Assembly: GCF_019649055.1 (NCBI RefSeq)
Contig: NW_026570232.1
Coordinates: forward strand, 1,791,001 to 1,855,000
DNA from: Paramacrobiotus metropolitanus
Lineage: Eukaryota > Tardigrada > Eutardigrada > Parachela > Macrobiotidae
DNA: 64,000 nucleotides
Direction of reading: 5' to 3'
Below the pieces are notes generated by a model. That model worked only from the letters and a program-made list of their open reading frames with translations, did no database searches and was not told the origin of the DNA. Both the position numbers and the translations under genes were made by a program. The stretch's first letter is position 1. Every line of letters begins with the position of its first letter. Positions 27,359 to 40,339 of this stretch are shown in pieces.

Positions 27359-30300
27359 ATGTTTCGGCCAGTTACGTTGGTGAACCAGGCATTTGCGAGT
27401 GGCGAAATGCAGTATCTCCTCCTCTGCCCGAATGCATCGGGCTTAACACTGCCAACTCCGCCGCCATCAACCACCTCCTTTGTCCCGATCAAACCCAGAC
27501 CTGGTCCCGACGGGACTGTCCCTGATATACAGCCTGTTCCCACAGAAGCCACGACTATTCTCCTCTTGCAGCAGCAGCCTTCATCTCCTCCCGAACCAGC
27601 CTTATCATCCCTTCTTCCAGACGCATCCCCACCCGTCGTCGATCAGTGCGTGCTCTGCTCCTACCGCACATCCGACAGCACCTGCGCAAAACGCGCTGTC
27701 TTCAAATTCCCCAAGGATGCTCTGCGGCGCAAGAAGTGGGTGGACGTGTGTCGCCAGGTGGACGAGCTTTTCTATCTGTCCCCGACGTCGTTTGTGTGTC
27801 AGGAGCACTTTGCGCCGCAGTATATCCGTTTGCCCCTGCTGCGGAATGGCAAACAGAGGAAACGACTGTCGCGCTTTGCCGTACCTTCGCTGCCGGTGGC
27901 CACGGCGGCGGCGGAGAAGGGGGTGGGGGCGAAATCTCAGTCGGACGATGAGGATATGGAGTTTCTCGATGAAGAAATGCGAGCCTTCCATAACGGGCTG
28001 CCTAGCGCAGGTACAGACTGTACAATACAGTGTGTCAGCGTTCAGTAATTCTCTTTTCTCATACAGTACCGAGTGCTAAGCTTTTACTTCACGCTCATGG
28101 CTTGTTTATGTTCTGCCGTCTTTCGATAATTTGTCTTCTTGAGCATCGAGATAATCTGATCTGTATCAGAATTGTAAAACTGAAATAAGTACCATTGCGT
28201 TGTGCTCTTTAATTGCATACATTTCTGCTATTACATATTTCGAACCATGCACTTCTAAATCATCAGAGGTCTGCGGGCCTTATTCAATGAGGTACATTAT
28301 CACTTGTAGAATTATTTGTTATGGTACTTACGTGATTGGTTGCACATATTGTATTTACGCTGTGATTTATGGACAACTATGAATTTTGTTGTGGTTTTTT
28401 CTTCTTCACTTGCAGTTGACATTCCTCGTGGTCATACCAATACGCATAGTGTCATTCCCACCGCAACTGTGCCTGCTGATTGTGACGAAGGAAAGGAGAA
28501 CCTTTTCACAAACATGTGTAAGCACGAGTAGTGCGCATTCCTTTCTTTCCGGTCGCCCGCATATTGCTTTTTATGCTAAACCCAGGAAATTGCGTTTGTC
28601 TTAAAACAGTGGACAGGTTTGACGGTGAAAAACTGGACTTGTATGGGTTTGTTTCAGGTTGTCCGAAATGCGAAACGCTTGGACCTGAACCGTGTTGGCA
28701 GCACACGAAGCATTATCAGGATCGACGGACGCCTCCCTTGGCCAAAGCCAGTCTGCCTAAAGTTCTGCGATTCATAAGAGCAGGCGAACATCCAGGTAAA
28801 TTGTCAAGTGCGAGTATGATATAAATCACGGCATCAGTAGCTCATTTCCAAGGCTCCACGAATTTGCTGATTGTTGTGTGTAACACGAATCGCACTTTTT
28901 ACATTTCTCATAATTGCAGCAAATCACTTTTTAGACCAGTAAAATATTTCCCGTATTGCATGGAAACTGAAAAATAACCGAAAACGAAACGTGTCTGATT
29001 TGGAGTGTCGCTTGATACATTTGATAATTCTGATTCTAAGTTAAGTGCTTATAAATTTAGTATTTTCATTGTAGATACGCCGACTGGAGTTTCTGCACGG
29101 CTCTCCCTTCAATCGCACACGGTGTTCGGGCCAATGCGGGGCGTTTTATGCAGTCGCAGCGGCGGTAAATTCGCCATCCCTGCCAAGGATTACCGGCAGT
29201 CATACCATGTGGAGTCGGACGACGGCTGCAACTGGATGAAATACGTCCACTTTGCGGACAGCCCCGAGCAGCAGAATGTGGCTGTTTATATGCGCGACAA
29301 CCAGATCTACTTCGTCACAACGAAAGATATCCTCCAAGGCACTGAGCTGAAGCTGTGCTACTCGCGAAAATATGCGGAAACAGTTGGTGTTTTACCTAGA
29401 CATCCACTTTTTGGGGCATCGATGCAACACGGGGGAGAAAACGCTGTTAGCACCCAAAATATCCATTCTACGAGGAGCCAGGAAGTGATTGAACACGCAA
29501 ACACAGCGCTGTTGAAGCAGAATTTGAGCATTCCCGTGATAGTTGACGAGTGCAATTCCCCTGTTTGTGCTTCTGCGGATAATCTTTCTGTCTTCGATTC
29601 TCCTGACGGTGCTGATATTCGCGATCGTTCTCTTAGTCCAGGTGCCGATATCGCCGTACATCCGAGTGTGATCGATGATAGAGGCCTGGTCCCTACAACA
29701 ACCGCCTTGGATGTGATACCAAGCCGGTCGCTAAGTCAATCTCTCCCTAATTTAGTAACATCTGACAATAGTTTTCCCACCGTAACGGAAAATAAGAGCT
29801 CCAGGAAACGGAAGCGAAAAGAAAGCAGATCGGAAGCTGCACAGGGAAAACGATCGCGAAGTCGAAGAGAAGCAGTAACAACTGTAGTAGAACAGACACC
29901 GGAATCCGACGCGCCGATAGAGAAAGGAAAACCAGCAAAACGAATACACAAGAAACCGGTGCGCACAAAGCCAGTGTCGACGAAAACCAGAACTTTGGTC
30001 AGCAAATTCTTTCGTGATCCCGCCACGGTGGTGAAATATCCTTGCGAAATTTGTCTCACTCATTTCAAAACGGAAGCACTGATAAATCTGCATCGGCGCT
30101 TTCATGAGCCTTCGAAGGAAGCCGATGAAGATAACGATGCTGACGAGAAAGTGTGTCCCGACTGCTCAGAGCGGTTTGACAGTCTTCCCGATCTCTTTCG
30201 GCATGTGGAAAGCCATGGAAAGCCGTATTACAAGAAGGAACGGTGTCCGGTGTGTAAAAAGTTTATTACTACGCATTTACTGGATCGCCACATGAAAGGT

Positions 30301-31147
30301 AATCATCCAAGTGACGGCGCGGAGGATGCCGAGAAATATACATGTGATGTTTGCCAACAAGCGTTCACTTCGGAAATTAAACTTCGGGCACATGAACAGG
30401 TGAGCGCCAGTTATGTTATCGCTTTAGCAAATGATTCCAATGTCATAATTATATGACGGGAAAACGTTTTTAAGCTCTTGCAAACCAGAATTGTGAGACA
30501 GTGTAAATGTGCAGTCAGTTGGTTGATGATTCTGTACTATGGACAGTGTATTTTTAGGAATATAATTTTAAATGTATTTGCAGAAGCACAAAGTCCCCAA
30601 GTGCCTGATATGTGCGGAAATTTGTACGAATTGGAGATGCCTGGGAGTGCACGCGTTGACCCACAAGCAGGCTGACGGCTTTCATTGTCCCTGTTGCGAA
30701 TCCACATTCCCGACCTTCCGTAAACTGACCGCGCATTACCACAACCATCACGACATTCGCACCTTCTGTACCTGTGAAGTGTGTGGGGAAATGTGTAAAA
30801 ACCGCGGTACTCTGCATCGCCACATGCGACAACATATCGAGCGGGATTTTTCACACGAATGCGATGCTTGTGGGAAGAAGTTTCGCTGCTACAGCACCTT
30901 GCGGAATCACGTCTCCTTTGCGCATACGGTCGGCGGTCGGCAGAAGATCCAGCAGACGCAGATTCGGTATTTGAAGAAAGTGGATTATGTGGCGCCGCGC
31001 AAGCGAATGCTGCTGGAGGAGTTCCCGTTGAAATGCGACAAGTGCCAAGTGGGATTCCTGGGGCAGGGAAGGTATCTGCGGCATTTAAGCAAGTTTCATC
31101 CAGAGATGCCGTTGCCTGTTCTTTCTGGTGGTAAGGGTGATAGCTGA
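27359..31147 (+). CDS. Gene F: THAP-PR/SET-C2H2 protein, nine fingers
   Basis: Predicted 926-residue nuclear protein. Exons: 27359-28010, 28416-28517, 28658-28795, 29075-30399, 30584-31147; three phase-1 introns, then one phase-0. A proline-rich start is followed by a THAP zinc domain: C97 and C100 (CVLC), KKWVDVC, C147 and H150 (VCQEHF), and the closing FAVPSL. The knuckle CPKCETLGPEPCWQH comes from exon 3. The PR/SET domain (residues about 298-400) has FGPMRGV, CNWMKYVHF, EQQNVAVYMRD and ELKLCYSRKYA. A long acidic-to-basic linker, not cut by an intron, leads to nine fingers, the fourth split (RAHEQ|KH). Exon 2 has no usable ATG, so THAP and SET must lie in one protein. The tail is changed (HPEMPLPVLSGG...). 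Confidence 0.83.
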
Positions 31148-32055
31148 TGTAAATTTTGGTCTCCTTCTTTCCGTGATCTTTTCAAGCTTGACTGGGTTTT
31201 TTTTTAAAGTTTCACATTCCTGTCTTGCTTTGGCATATTTCCTGGGATGTTGCAGAATTTCTTGAGCTGTTATAAAACAGAATACGGAAAAGAAAAATTG
31301 AATGTTAGTGTCACCGCTTGTGAAGTCTACTGTTGACTGTTGTCCGCACACTCGAATTTATGATATTCAGTGTCCGATCGTGCTGCGTCCTCACATATAT
31401 TAATTGCATATAAGTTATAACTGAAAACGATCGAAGAGGGCTTTCTTCATTTTCAAGAATTTCCACGAACACAATCGTGACAATCCCCCTGCGGGGAAAG
31501 AAGCGACACATCTGTACAGTGCACACTACTACACAATGGTGATCAGCGTTTCGCGCCAATAACAGTCTACTTACAGTAAAGCAGAATTACAGCGCCAAGC
31601 AGAGACCGTTTTTCTTGTCATCATTAGAAATATCTGTTGTGCGTGTTCCTTTTGCTTTTTGCCATGTTTTTTGAAAAACGTCCTTTCTCTCGTATCGCAA
31701 GGGAATTGAATACTGGATCTTGAATGCTGGATTTACTTGACTGTTGCTCAAACTGCCAGCAGTCTGCAAATCTGCATAAAACTGATAAAAGTGCATACAA
31801 GGTTGTACAAAGTAAATCGGTGCCGGCGTACAAAATTTCGAAGTGCAGTTGTTGAAAATTGTCGTAACAAGCCACAAAGAAATAAGACGATGAGTTCAAC
31901 AGTCATCAGTTAAAAAATCGTAGCAAGTTAGCAACTAGCAGTCAACAAAACTTGTGCTCACTGCACTGCAGTCATTAGTCAATATTTTACAGTTGACAGT
32001 ATCGTGAACGTATCCGTAAATCATATTAACTCGTAACAACTATTATGAGCTGCAT
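31148..32055. other. Intergenic F-TMEM45
   Basis: The 3' flanks of two genes facing each other. Short reading frames are present, but none has a recognisable domain or supporting splice structure. Confidence 0.5.
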
Positions 32056-33382
32056 TCACTGCCATTCATCATTGGTCAAGAGTTCCATGGAAGCCGCATC
32101 CCCGGCCCCACTTCCGTTCCCGATCCCAGCGCTCCTTAATCTACCGCTGCCCACCCGGCCAGCCACACCCTTGACCAGATAACATATCACAGACAAAAGG
32201 ACAAAACAGCCCAGCGCCACCCATATAAAGATATTCGTCACCAGCATCATCTTCCCGTGGTCATCGCCCTTCCAAGGCACCGCGCCGGGCTGGGGATTGT
32301 ACAGGATGAACGCCACGACCATGAACCAGACGCCTTGCAGCAGCGTGCCGTAGGCGCGTGTCACCGGCAATAGAAGACTGTTTGGCCAAGCTACCTCTGC
32401 GATAGTCGCGACGACGCACAACCAAATGGCGTACACGAGCAGCGTGTGCACTTGCATGTCCAGCATGCTGCGGCCGTGCACGTGGAACATGAAGAGCAGC
32501 GCTTCGGCGGTGTAGGCCAGGATCAATGTCAGGTAGGCGGTGGGCAGAGTGACCGGAAGTGCGCTGCGCCGGTACGACTGCAGCAGCTCGCTGACGGCGT
32601 GCACGGCGAAAGCGGTGTACATCGTCATGTGCTGAATGTTGTTCGGACCGATGCCGTGGCTGCCGAATGCTTCGCCTACAGATATATACAGCAATACTTG
32701 TACAGCCACACCCACAGTCGATAGTCATTTACGTATCTATATGAGAAATTTTCTGTGTGTGTGCGTAAGATTTTGTTGCTTATATCTAAATTTAATTTCA
32801 TTCGTTAATTCATGCCTGCAGTTTTCTACGTTTGCGATACGGCTGTACTCGATCAAAGTATACTTTTATTAAAATACTACAAAATGGTAATTACTAACTG
32901 CAGCTCAGAAGACATTAATACACAGAAAATAAATAAATAAATAAATAATATAGATATTAAGACTTGTTACGAATATAGATATATAAATTGTGTGTCGCTG
33001 ATTAAATGCCATAATTTTCTACAATGCATCACCCATTATAAAACTGTATGAGTACTGCAAGTCTGTAATAGCTGCATCATGCATGTATAATGCAGCTAAC
33101 GTTGATTCGTTGCACATTAAAACAGAAAGTTTATACAATTAAGCTGGTACACGATTTGGGTTGATTACCAAAAATTCCGATAACTGGCAAAAGCAGTTTC
33201 AGTGCAGCATCCAGCGGAAGGCATTTTAAGATGATCCCGGTGAAGCGTGTACTGGAGGTGAAAACAGCATTTTTATTCCTGGCAAGTCCGGTGAAGTATC
33301 GATGGAAAATGTAGCACGCCGACCAAATGGCCCAGATTACAAAAAATCCACCTGGAATTACGTGCCCCACGAAAGATCCCAT
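32056..33382 (-). CDS. TMEM45-family (DUF716) multi-pass membrane protein
   Basis: Predicted 277 residues, close to the usual 275 of TMEM45A/B. Exon 1 is 33169-33382 and exon 2 is 32056-32675, joined in phase 1 (TTTTG|GTAATC, CTGTAG|GCGAAG). The start MGSFVGHVIPGGFFVIWAIW is the conserved TMEM45 opening. Several hydrophobic segments follow, including LPTAYLTLILAYTAEALLFM, GVWFMVVAFILYN and IFIWVALGCFVLLSVICYLV, with the family pattern IQHMTMY in between. The C-terminus is Gly/Ser-rich and cytosolic-looking. The biochemical role of the family is not well established. It is the only gene between D/F and E that is unrelated to the cluster. Confidence 0.85.
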
Positions 33383-34627
33383 TGTTCTCCATAAATGGGT
33401 TTAATCGTACAGCTATGACAGTGCCGATTCCGATCTGCTTACATTTCAAATTTCAGTTCGCGATCCACATACGCGTTAGAGTTAGTGCGAAGTTAAATCG
33501 CGTTATACTACACACTTTGTGATTTCCCTTTCCGCTGTACGCAGATTTCTATGCGGTCAAAAGTTGTGTTCACGCATGTGCTTATCGTTAGCGAAGTATC
33601 TGTAAGTGTGTGCTGTTACATAAAACCAAATATAACTTGCTTATGTACATAAATTAAAAATGCAGGGCAGGATCTGTATATAATATACTGGCAGTGGCAG
33701 TTGTGATCTGCAATCCACGGCGTGCGGTAAATTACTGTTTGTACTGTATCTCCTACGGTCCTGTCGTACAATTCCGAAGCCGGAAGCAATAATTAACAAG
33801 AAAGCCCAGCTGCAATTTTTTGACGTCATCCTGATAAGACAGTTAATTCCGTCGTTGACATCATACATCGCTGTGTACGTATACGATCTTTTTAACTGTC
33901 TCTGGTTTCGTGAAAATCGCAAGCAGTTTATAGTGACGCGGCGACATCAGTATAAAATGCATACTTCTACTACTTTCGGCGTGTTGCAAGCGAACGAAAT
34001 TTGCCGGGCATTCAAACCATTTTATCACGTTTATCTTACGAAAACCCATGCAAAATTCAATTATTATTGTGTTGATATGCAGAGTGCAAGCCGGTTCCGT
34101 GGTAAATGTACAGCGCACACGCCGTAGCCACGCTTACGGCTGCGTATTACAGCCTGTAGGAAATTTCGGATTTCCCATACGAGCTTTATAATAAGGTAAT
34201 AAAAGGTTGCTCTTAGGTAATAAATCGAAATTCGGTGAACATCAAATAGTTCTACGCCAGTAATTTTGAATATTTCTTATAGATGATAGTACGTATTTAA
34301 GCGCCATTAACAATGGAAGCTACATGCAAAACAAGTCCGGAACAAATCCTATGCGCATTTTATCCACGGTCCACAGCAAATAACCGATTTGCTATTCCCA
34401 CTTTCCACCTGTTTATCCAGTGCAATAATCTTTAATTAAGCTGTACAAGCTGAAGAGGCAGTATTTTAATTGGTACTTCCAGTCATCCACATATACAGAG
34501 TAATAGAGTACGCATGGTCTGATGGTCATGTTCGCATCTTTAGCGTTTCAACGAGATACTAAACAAATTCAACAAACAGGAGTTCGAACCAGACGGCAAC
34601 GCTGTGACTCCAGTGGGTGCAAGAAAA
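33383..34627. other. Intergenic TMEM45-gene E
   Basis: The 5' flank of the TMEM45 gene and the 3' flank of gene E. It is AT-rich with short frames on both strands and no domain I can recognise. Confidence 0.5.
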
Positions 34628-37600
34628 TCAAGGAGGAAGAGTGGAGAGGTCGACACCGGGGTGTAGTTTGTAAATGTGATGCAGCCACATGCCCCGCGTG
34701 AGATATCCCGCTTGACAGGTCTCGCATTTGTAGGGACACGCCGCATAGTCAGTGCGTTTCCAGGGCTCGCTCGCTCGCTTCTTGTAAGGCTTTGGAGGAG
34801 CCTTCACTCCCAAATGCACATACTGCACGTGGCGGAGCATGGTCTTCCTGAGCTTGAAGGGCTTATTGCAGTGCTCGCAGGTGTGGCGGTAGGTGTTGGA
34901 GTGGGCCTCCATGTGCTGCTTCAGGCGTCGCTTGGTGGGGAAAACCCGATCACACACAGGACAGGGGACGGTGCGTGGCGGTGGATGCATGTTGCCGATG
35001 TGGAATTTCAGTTTGTCCAGCCGCGGGTATTTGTGATGACACTGCGGGCACTGGTAGCCGTCGGGTTGCCAGTGGGTCGGATAGTGCTGCGCCAGTTCCT
35101 GACGCGAGTTGCAACATTCGCCACAAAATAAACAGCAGTGTGGCCGCTTTCCTTCGTGTACCTACAGCATAGAAACAATGGTGAAACTGATGCACTGCCA
35201 TGATGTGCCATCGTTTTTACGATTTGGCCGTGAGTTTTTTAGTAGCGTCAACACAAAAGCGTTATTATCCGTACTTACCCTAGTGTTAGGTACGAGATTC
35301 ACGATATTTTTCTGGCGAAAAGCTTTATTATTCAACGGCAATCGCATACTACTACTAAATTAAACACTTTTATAAAAAACTCACCTTTTGATGGTGGCGA
35401 GCCTTGGCGGAAACAGTTGAAAATTTCTCCAAGCAGATATCACAGCGTTCGGCAAAGGTGGCCGTTTTCAGTGCATACTCGGCTGGATGTCTCTCTTTCA
35501 AATGCTTCAAGCTGACGTCCCGCACGCCACAGAACTGACACGGACGGACCTTCGGAAGTGTCTTGCGAGAGGATTCTTCCGGTACTGCATGGGACATGAT
35601 GTGCTGCATGAAGTAACCGAAATCCGTATCAACGTGCCCACATCCAACGCAAGCCAACACGACATCCTGCCGTTCTTCTGGCGACTGATGCACCAGCTTA
35701 TGTTGCTGGAGTAGGTCGGTGCTGGGAAAACGAGAGCCACACAGATCGCACTGCAGTGTACGACGTACTCTGTCATATAATATTCCCTTTTCTTTCTGAC
35801 TATCAATGAACTCTTTGACGATTTTAAAGAACGGATCGGTTTTGCCTGCAACATACTAATGTTACAATTAACAGCGACAAAACATTCTTCTACAGCGCGA
35901 CATAATTTCGTGCGCGATATCAAAATGTAGAAAATTTCAACTAATGTTCCTCTACTCTGATGCAGTAGCAAATTTTAAACAGTTGCGACAGCATCTAGCG
36001 ATTAACACGACCGTACATTTCAGTTTTCACTGACCTTTAAACTGTCCAGCAACACCGTGCTTGACTGAAATGTGGACTTTCAGTTTCGCGTACGTCGTAC
36101 ACATCTTCCCACAATCTTTACAAAGAAACCCATTTCCAACTTTGTGTGACTGCGCATGTTCATGCATTTCCGAGAATGTCTTAAACCGTTGATCGCATAT
36201 GGAACACACACGGCTAGTTTTCTGCAGATGTCTCTGAAAGTAACAGAGCATCTGGTAAAAAAACCACGAAAATTGCTGCAAAGTTGTTCGCATACCAGTC
36301 TAACATGCTGATGCAGCGTGAATTCGGTGGGAAACTTCTCCGGGCACTCTTGACACTGCAGTGTCCATGTACTGTACAAGTCCCGATAACACTCCGGATG
36401 GTTAACCTGAACATGCGAGCGAGTATGCCGTGTTCCGTAGCCGCACACCGGGCATATCCGAACATTTTTCGCCTTGGTGATTTCCGAGCCGGTCTTTCCA
36501 TGCGTAGCGACATGCTCCAGCAGATCATCGAGGTCCGTACCAACATAATCACACCCAACGCATTCCATACCGACTTCCGCTGCATCTTCCCGGTGCAGAT
36601 GGGAATGGAGCTCCAAGAGTGCCGACGACTTGAAACGCATATCACATTCGGGACATTCATGAGGATATAACCACCCAAGTTTTGGTCCCTTCCTCACAGA
36701 ACGCACGGCGTGCTCCGTTTCCGGCAGCTCTTCACTCCCCGCGGAAGTCTTTATAGGTTCGTCTTCCTCCAAGATAGACTCGAATCCCCCACCACTAATG
36801 GGACTCTGACCATCCCGAATGCGATCAGTAGGTCCACTGATGGGATTTGGCTGCATGTCCTGTCGCGAGTCCATCATCGAGGCTGAAATAAGTTGTTATG
36901 TCACCAACATATTTTAGAACAAATCTGCAAAACCAGAAACTGCACCTCTTCGCATGGCTTGAGCATATTCCTTGGAATAACCGACCCTCATTTCCGTTCC
37001 TGGAAAAAGCGCTTTAGTAGTGACAAAGTAAACATCTCCTCTCCAGAAGCAAGCGGCAGTATTCTGTTCAGCCAGGGACGGTGCAAATCGCACATGCTTA
37101 AGCCAGTTGCAGTTGTGATCCGATTCCAGTTGAAGGAACTCAGTCTGGTTTCCACTAAAAAACGGGGATGATCGGAAAGATGCGGGGGCAACGAACGGGC
37201 CAAACATCGTCTGCGGCTTAATCATCTCTCTGGCAGTCACTCGAATTTCTGCACAGACAAATGCGTAAATTGGAAGCAAACGCAGTTCAAACGAGAGCAA
37301 TTTGCTCGAAAAGTACGCGTACACAATGCAGATTCAAAAAAATACGCACCATCACCCATTTCAATGGACACATTTCCTGGCACGCTAGCATATGACAGGG
37401 GAACAACATACGTATCAGGAACGGGTTCAACATGCGCCCAACAAGGATTGTCAGTAGAAGCCAGACAGGATGGACAATCTAAAAAAGTTAGCGATCAGAA
37501 GAAAAGTCAATTTCTAATTTTCTACAGTTTAATCTAGCACAACGACTTACAAAATCTTTCCGTTTTCCATTGTTTTGCCGGAATACTTTTCATCGGATCA

Positions 37601-40339
37601 GAACCAGGCTTAAAAAGACTCTCCAGCAATGGAGACTCATCGGATTCCCCCATAATGTTATCGTTTACTTCCGTAGGAAAATTGTAATGCTATAAGAAAA
37701 ATATTACAAATGGACCGACCAGCACTCAACGGCTTCTATGCATATAAATTATAAAAGTGACCTTACATTTACGAAGGTAACGTCCTTATTCGACGGACCA
37801 GAATCACCACAATCAGCACTTGCGGCCTGGACGAATGTCACATTGCGCACCGACAGCCTCACTGCTTCCGCTGGAACATCTGGCAGAGCATCCGTGCTGA
37901 CCATCCACGACATAATCTGAGGAATGGGCACCGCGCGGGCAGATAAGTGGCAGGACTTTTTTCCTTCCTTACGAGGCTTCGTTCTCAAATCGGAATTGCG
38001 AAAATGCGCTTGGCAGATTTTTGCGCTATCATGCGGGGTGACAGCAGTCGGACCACCCGCCACCAACCACTTCTCGTACAAAGGATCTTCGAGAGGTGGA
38101 AAAGGGAAAAAATATCGTGGATTCTCCTGATCGTGGGTACCCGTCACTTTGACATCACATCCCGGCATCCAACAACGGTCGCCGCACTGCTTCTGCGCCT
38201 CCAGCGGTGCTTCTTCGTCCATCTCGCCAGGAAGAAGATGAAGCAACGCTGGAAATTGATCACTCTTGCGAACATCTGCCGCTGCCGCTTCGGTTTGAAT
38301 AACCATTGATGCAAATTCTCCAGATTCGTCAATGCTAGGCTCGACGACATCCATGGGAGTGACATTAAGCGTAGAATTTTCCACGGAATCCTCAGATTTC
38401 TTCGGACGCTTTTTTTGCTCGGGCTTACTTGATGAGTTTTCATAGTGGTACGGGTTCAAGCAAGTTTCTGAGGGTTTGATGGCACAGATTCCAGAAGGGA
38501 GAACATTGGCTTGCCAAACACGTGGCCACCGAAAAATTCGCACAAGCGCAATATGTGACAGCGAGCCCTGAAAGCACTCAATTTTGTAACAGAAAAAAGA
38601 ACCGGGAAAAGTTAAAGCCGTTTCAAAATGAAGCAACACTGCATCCCTTTCAGAGTATCAGTCACGTATCAAACTTTCATCATCAACAGCCTGTTCGTGA
38701 TGCGTGCCACTGCACTGCATCATCTTAGCCGGTTTCGATAACAACCTGACGCACCCGATTGCTGCAGACAAGATTTTGTAACTCATAGGTTAACAAAATG
38801 TTGCTGAAACTGACGGCTCAGATTTATACTGCGCACTTATTTGTACCGAACAAAACACTTATTTGTACTGAACAGATGAAAGATGGCGGCTAACAAGTAT
38901 GATTAAAAAAGCTTAAGCTGTTTCAAAACAAAACAAAACGTATACAAACCTCTTATGAAAGTGATTCACAATTTTCATATACGGTAAGTGTCATCATTAA
39001 CAGCTCGTTCGCAATGCGTGCCACTGCACTGCATTATCAGTGTATCACTCTCATAAGACGGCATAACGGCTACGAAGGCGCCTACAGCCAGTCCAAATAG
39101 CAAAAACGGCAAAGGCCGTTACAATATTCCCGAATAATGTGATTTCTATACACACCCCGACATGTCCCTTCCTTATGGGAATGCACCCCGTCGGTTGCGT
39201 CACTCCTTTCTCTACAGCCGTGATGAAAGTTTCCAAATAGAGATTCTGCGAATCCAAAGCTCTCACCACCGACTTCAACGCAGTCTGCGTCGTTGTCAGC
39301 GCTACGGCGGGGTTTCGCTGGCTAACCAGACGCTCCACGATTTCGGCCAACTGGACAGAGTTCTGCAATAAGCATATACAGTACATAAGAAAACAAGAAG
39401 CAGCTAACTGAAATTCTGTGGATGAACAACTCAAAAACCTTAGACTCTGGACATTATCGTTTCTCTGGATTCAAATCTTCAGGAAGCGATAATCAAGGTT
39501 TGTTTGAAGTGCAACCACGACAACTACGAGGACGGCTTACATCAACGGGCTTTTCTTTCTTCATGCGCTTTTTCCCACTCGTTGCAGGGGATGCAGATGA
39601 AACTGATACAGCAACACTACTGAGAGCGTTTCCTTCCGATGATGCGGTGGAATGCTGACTGCTGCTGCTAGGGCACGCGTCCGTTTCATCGTCACAAGAG
39701 TAAAACTCTCCTAATGGAAAAAATGTAGATTACATCTACTAGAAAACTAGAAAATAATCGCCTAATCGAGCGAGTTTCTGTTCAGCTAATTAGCGGACAA
39801 CTAATGGTAAAGGAACTGCTGGTAAAAAAAACCTCAAAAAGTAACCAGTGCAGATTTCTTGCAGTATTAACTTAAAATTAATCTACACGTTAAAAACTGC
39901 ACTGAAACTTCTAAAACAGTTTTTAACGTGTAGAATGTAGATTAATCTAAAATCAAGTGAGCTCAACTGTTTGAACAGTTTTATTAACTTTAATATCTCC
40001 TTTTGCGCTTTTACCCCGCTCAGTCCGCGCTGAATCCACGTCTTCAACAGCAGGCGACGCAGGTGTTTTCTTGGGCTTCGAAGAGCGCTCTCCTGCCACT
40101 TTGAGCGCTGACTCAGTTGACGAAGGGGAAGAGCATTTGGATGTGGAGGCAGTTGTCAATTTGGACACGGCCCACGAGGGCCGAATTACTGGCGGCGGCA
40201 TAACGAAGCCACGCGGGGGTTGCACCTTCAGGGCTAGACGGCCTCCCTTCAAGAGTGTTTTCTTCAATTCCGAATCAGGATCACCAGCAGTAGCCGACAT
40301 ATTCCGTGAGGAAGTTTTGTTGCTCTCCCAGTCAGTCAT
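34628..40339 (-). CDS. Gene E: MH1-THAP-PR/SET-C2H2 fusion protein, 15 fingers
   Basis: Predicted 1284-residue nuclear protein and closest paralogue of D. Exons in order: 40015-40339, 39541-39710, 39156-39362, 37767-38567, 37551-37689, 37350-37478, 36946-37248, 36296-36882, 36035-36233, 35385-35845, 34628-35161; all phases agree. About 165 disordered residues precede an MH1 domain with ligands GCIPI, GICAI and TCLNPYHY, plus RIFRWP. In the same exon as its second half lies a THAP domain: CWMPGC, YEKWLVAGG, ICQAHF, AVPIPQ. The knuckle YCPSCLASTDNPCWAH, SET domain (residues about 591-692: FGPFVAP, CNWLKHVRF, EMRVGYSKEYA) and 15 fingers in two blocks follow. The tail is HPGVDLSTLPP. The join from THAP to the next exon has a good donor (AAT|GTAAGG). 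A Met within that exon leaves a two-gene alternative open. Confidence 0.76.
38677..39034. repeat. Direct repeat, two 44-bp copies, in gene E intron 3
   Basis: The copies are 38677-38720 and 38991-39034, nearly identical and sharing gcgtgccactgcactgcat. They flank about 270 bases of AT-rich intron between the two MH1 exons. They may mark an excised or decayed insertion. Confidence 0.75.
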
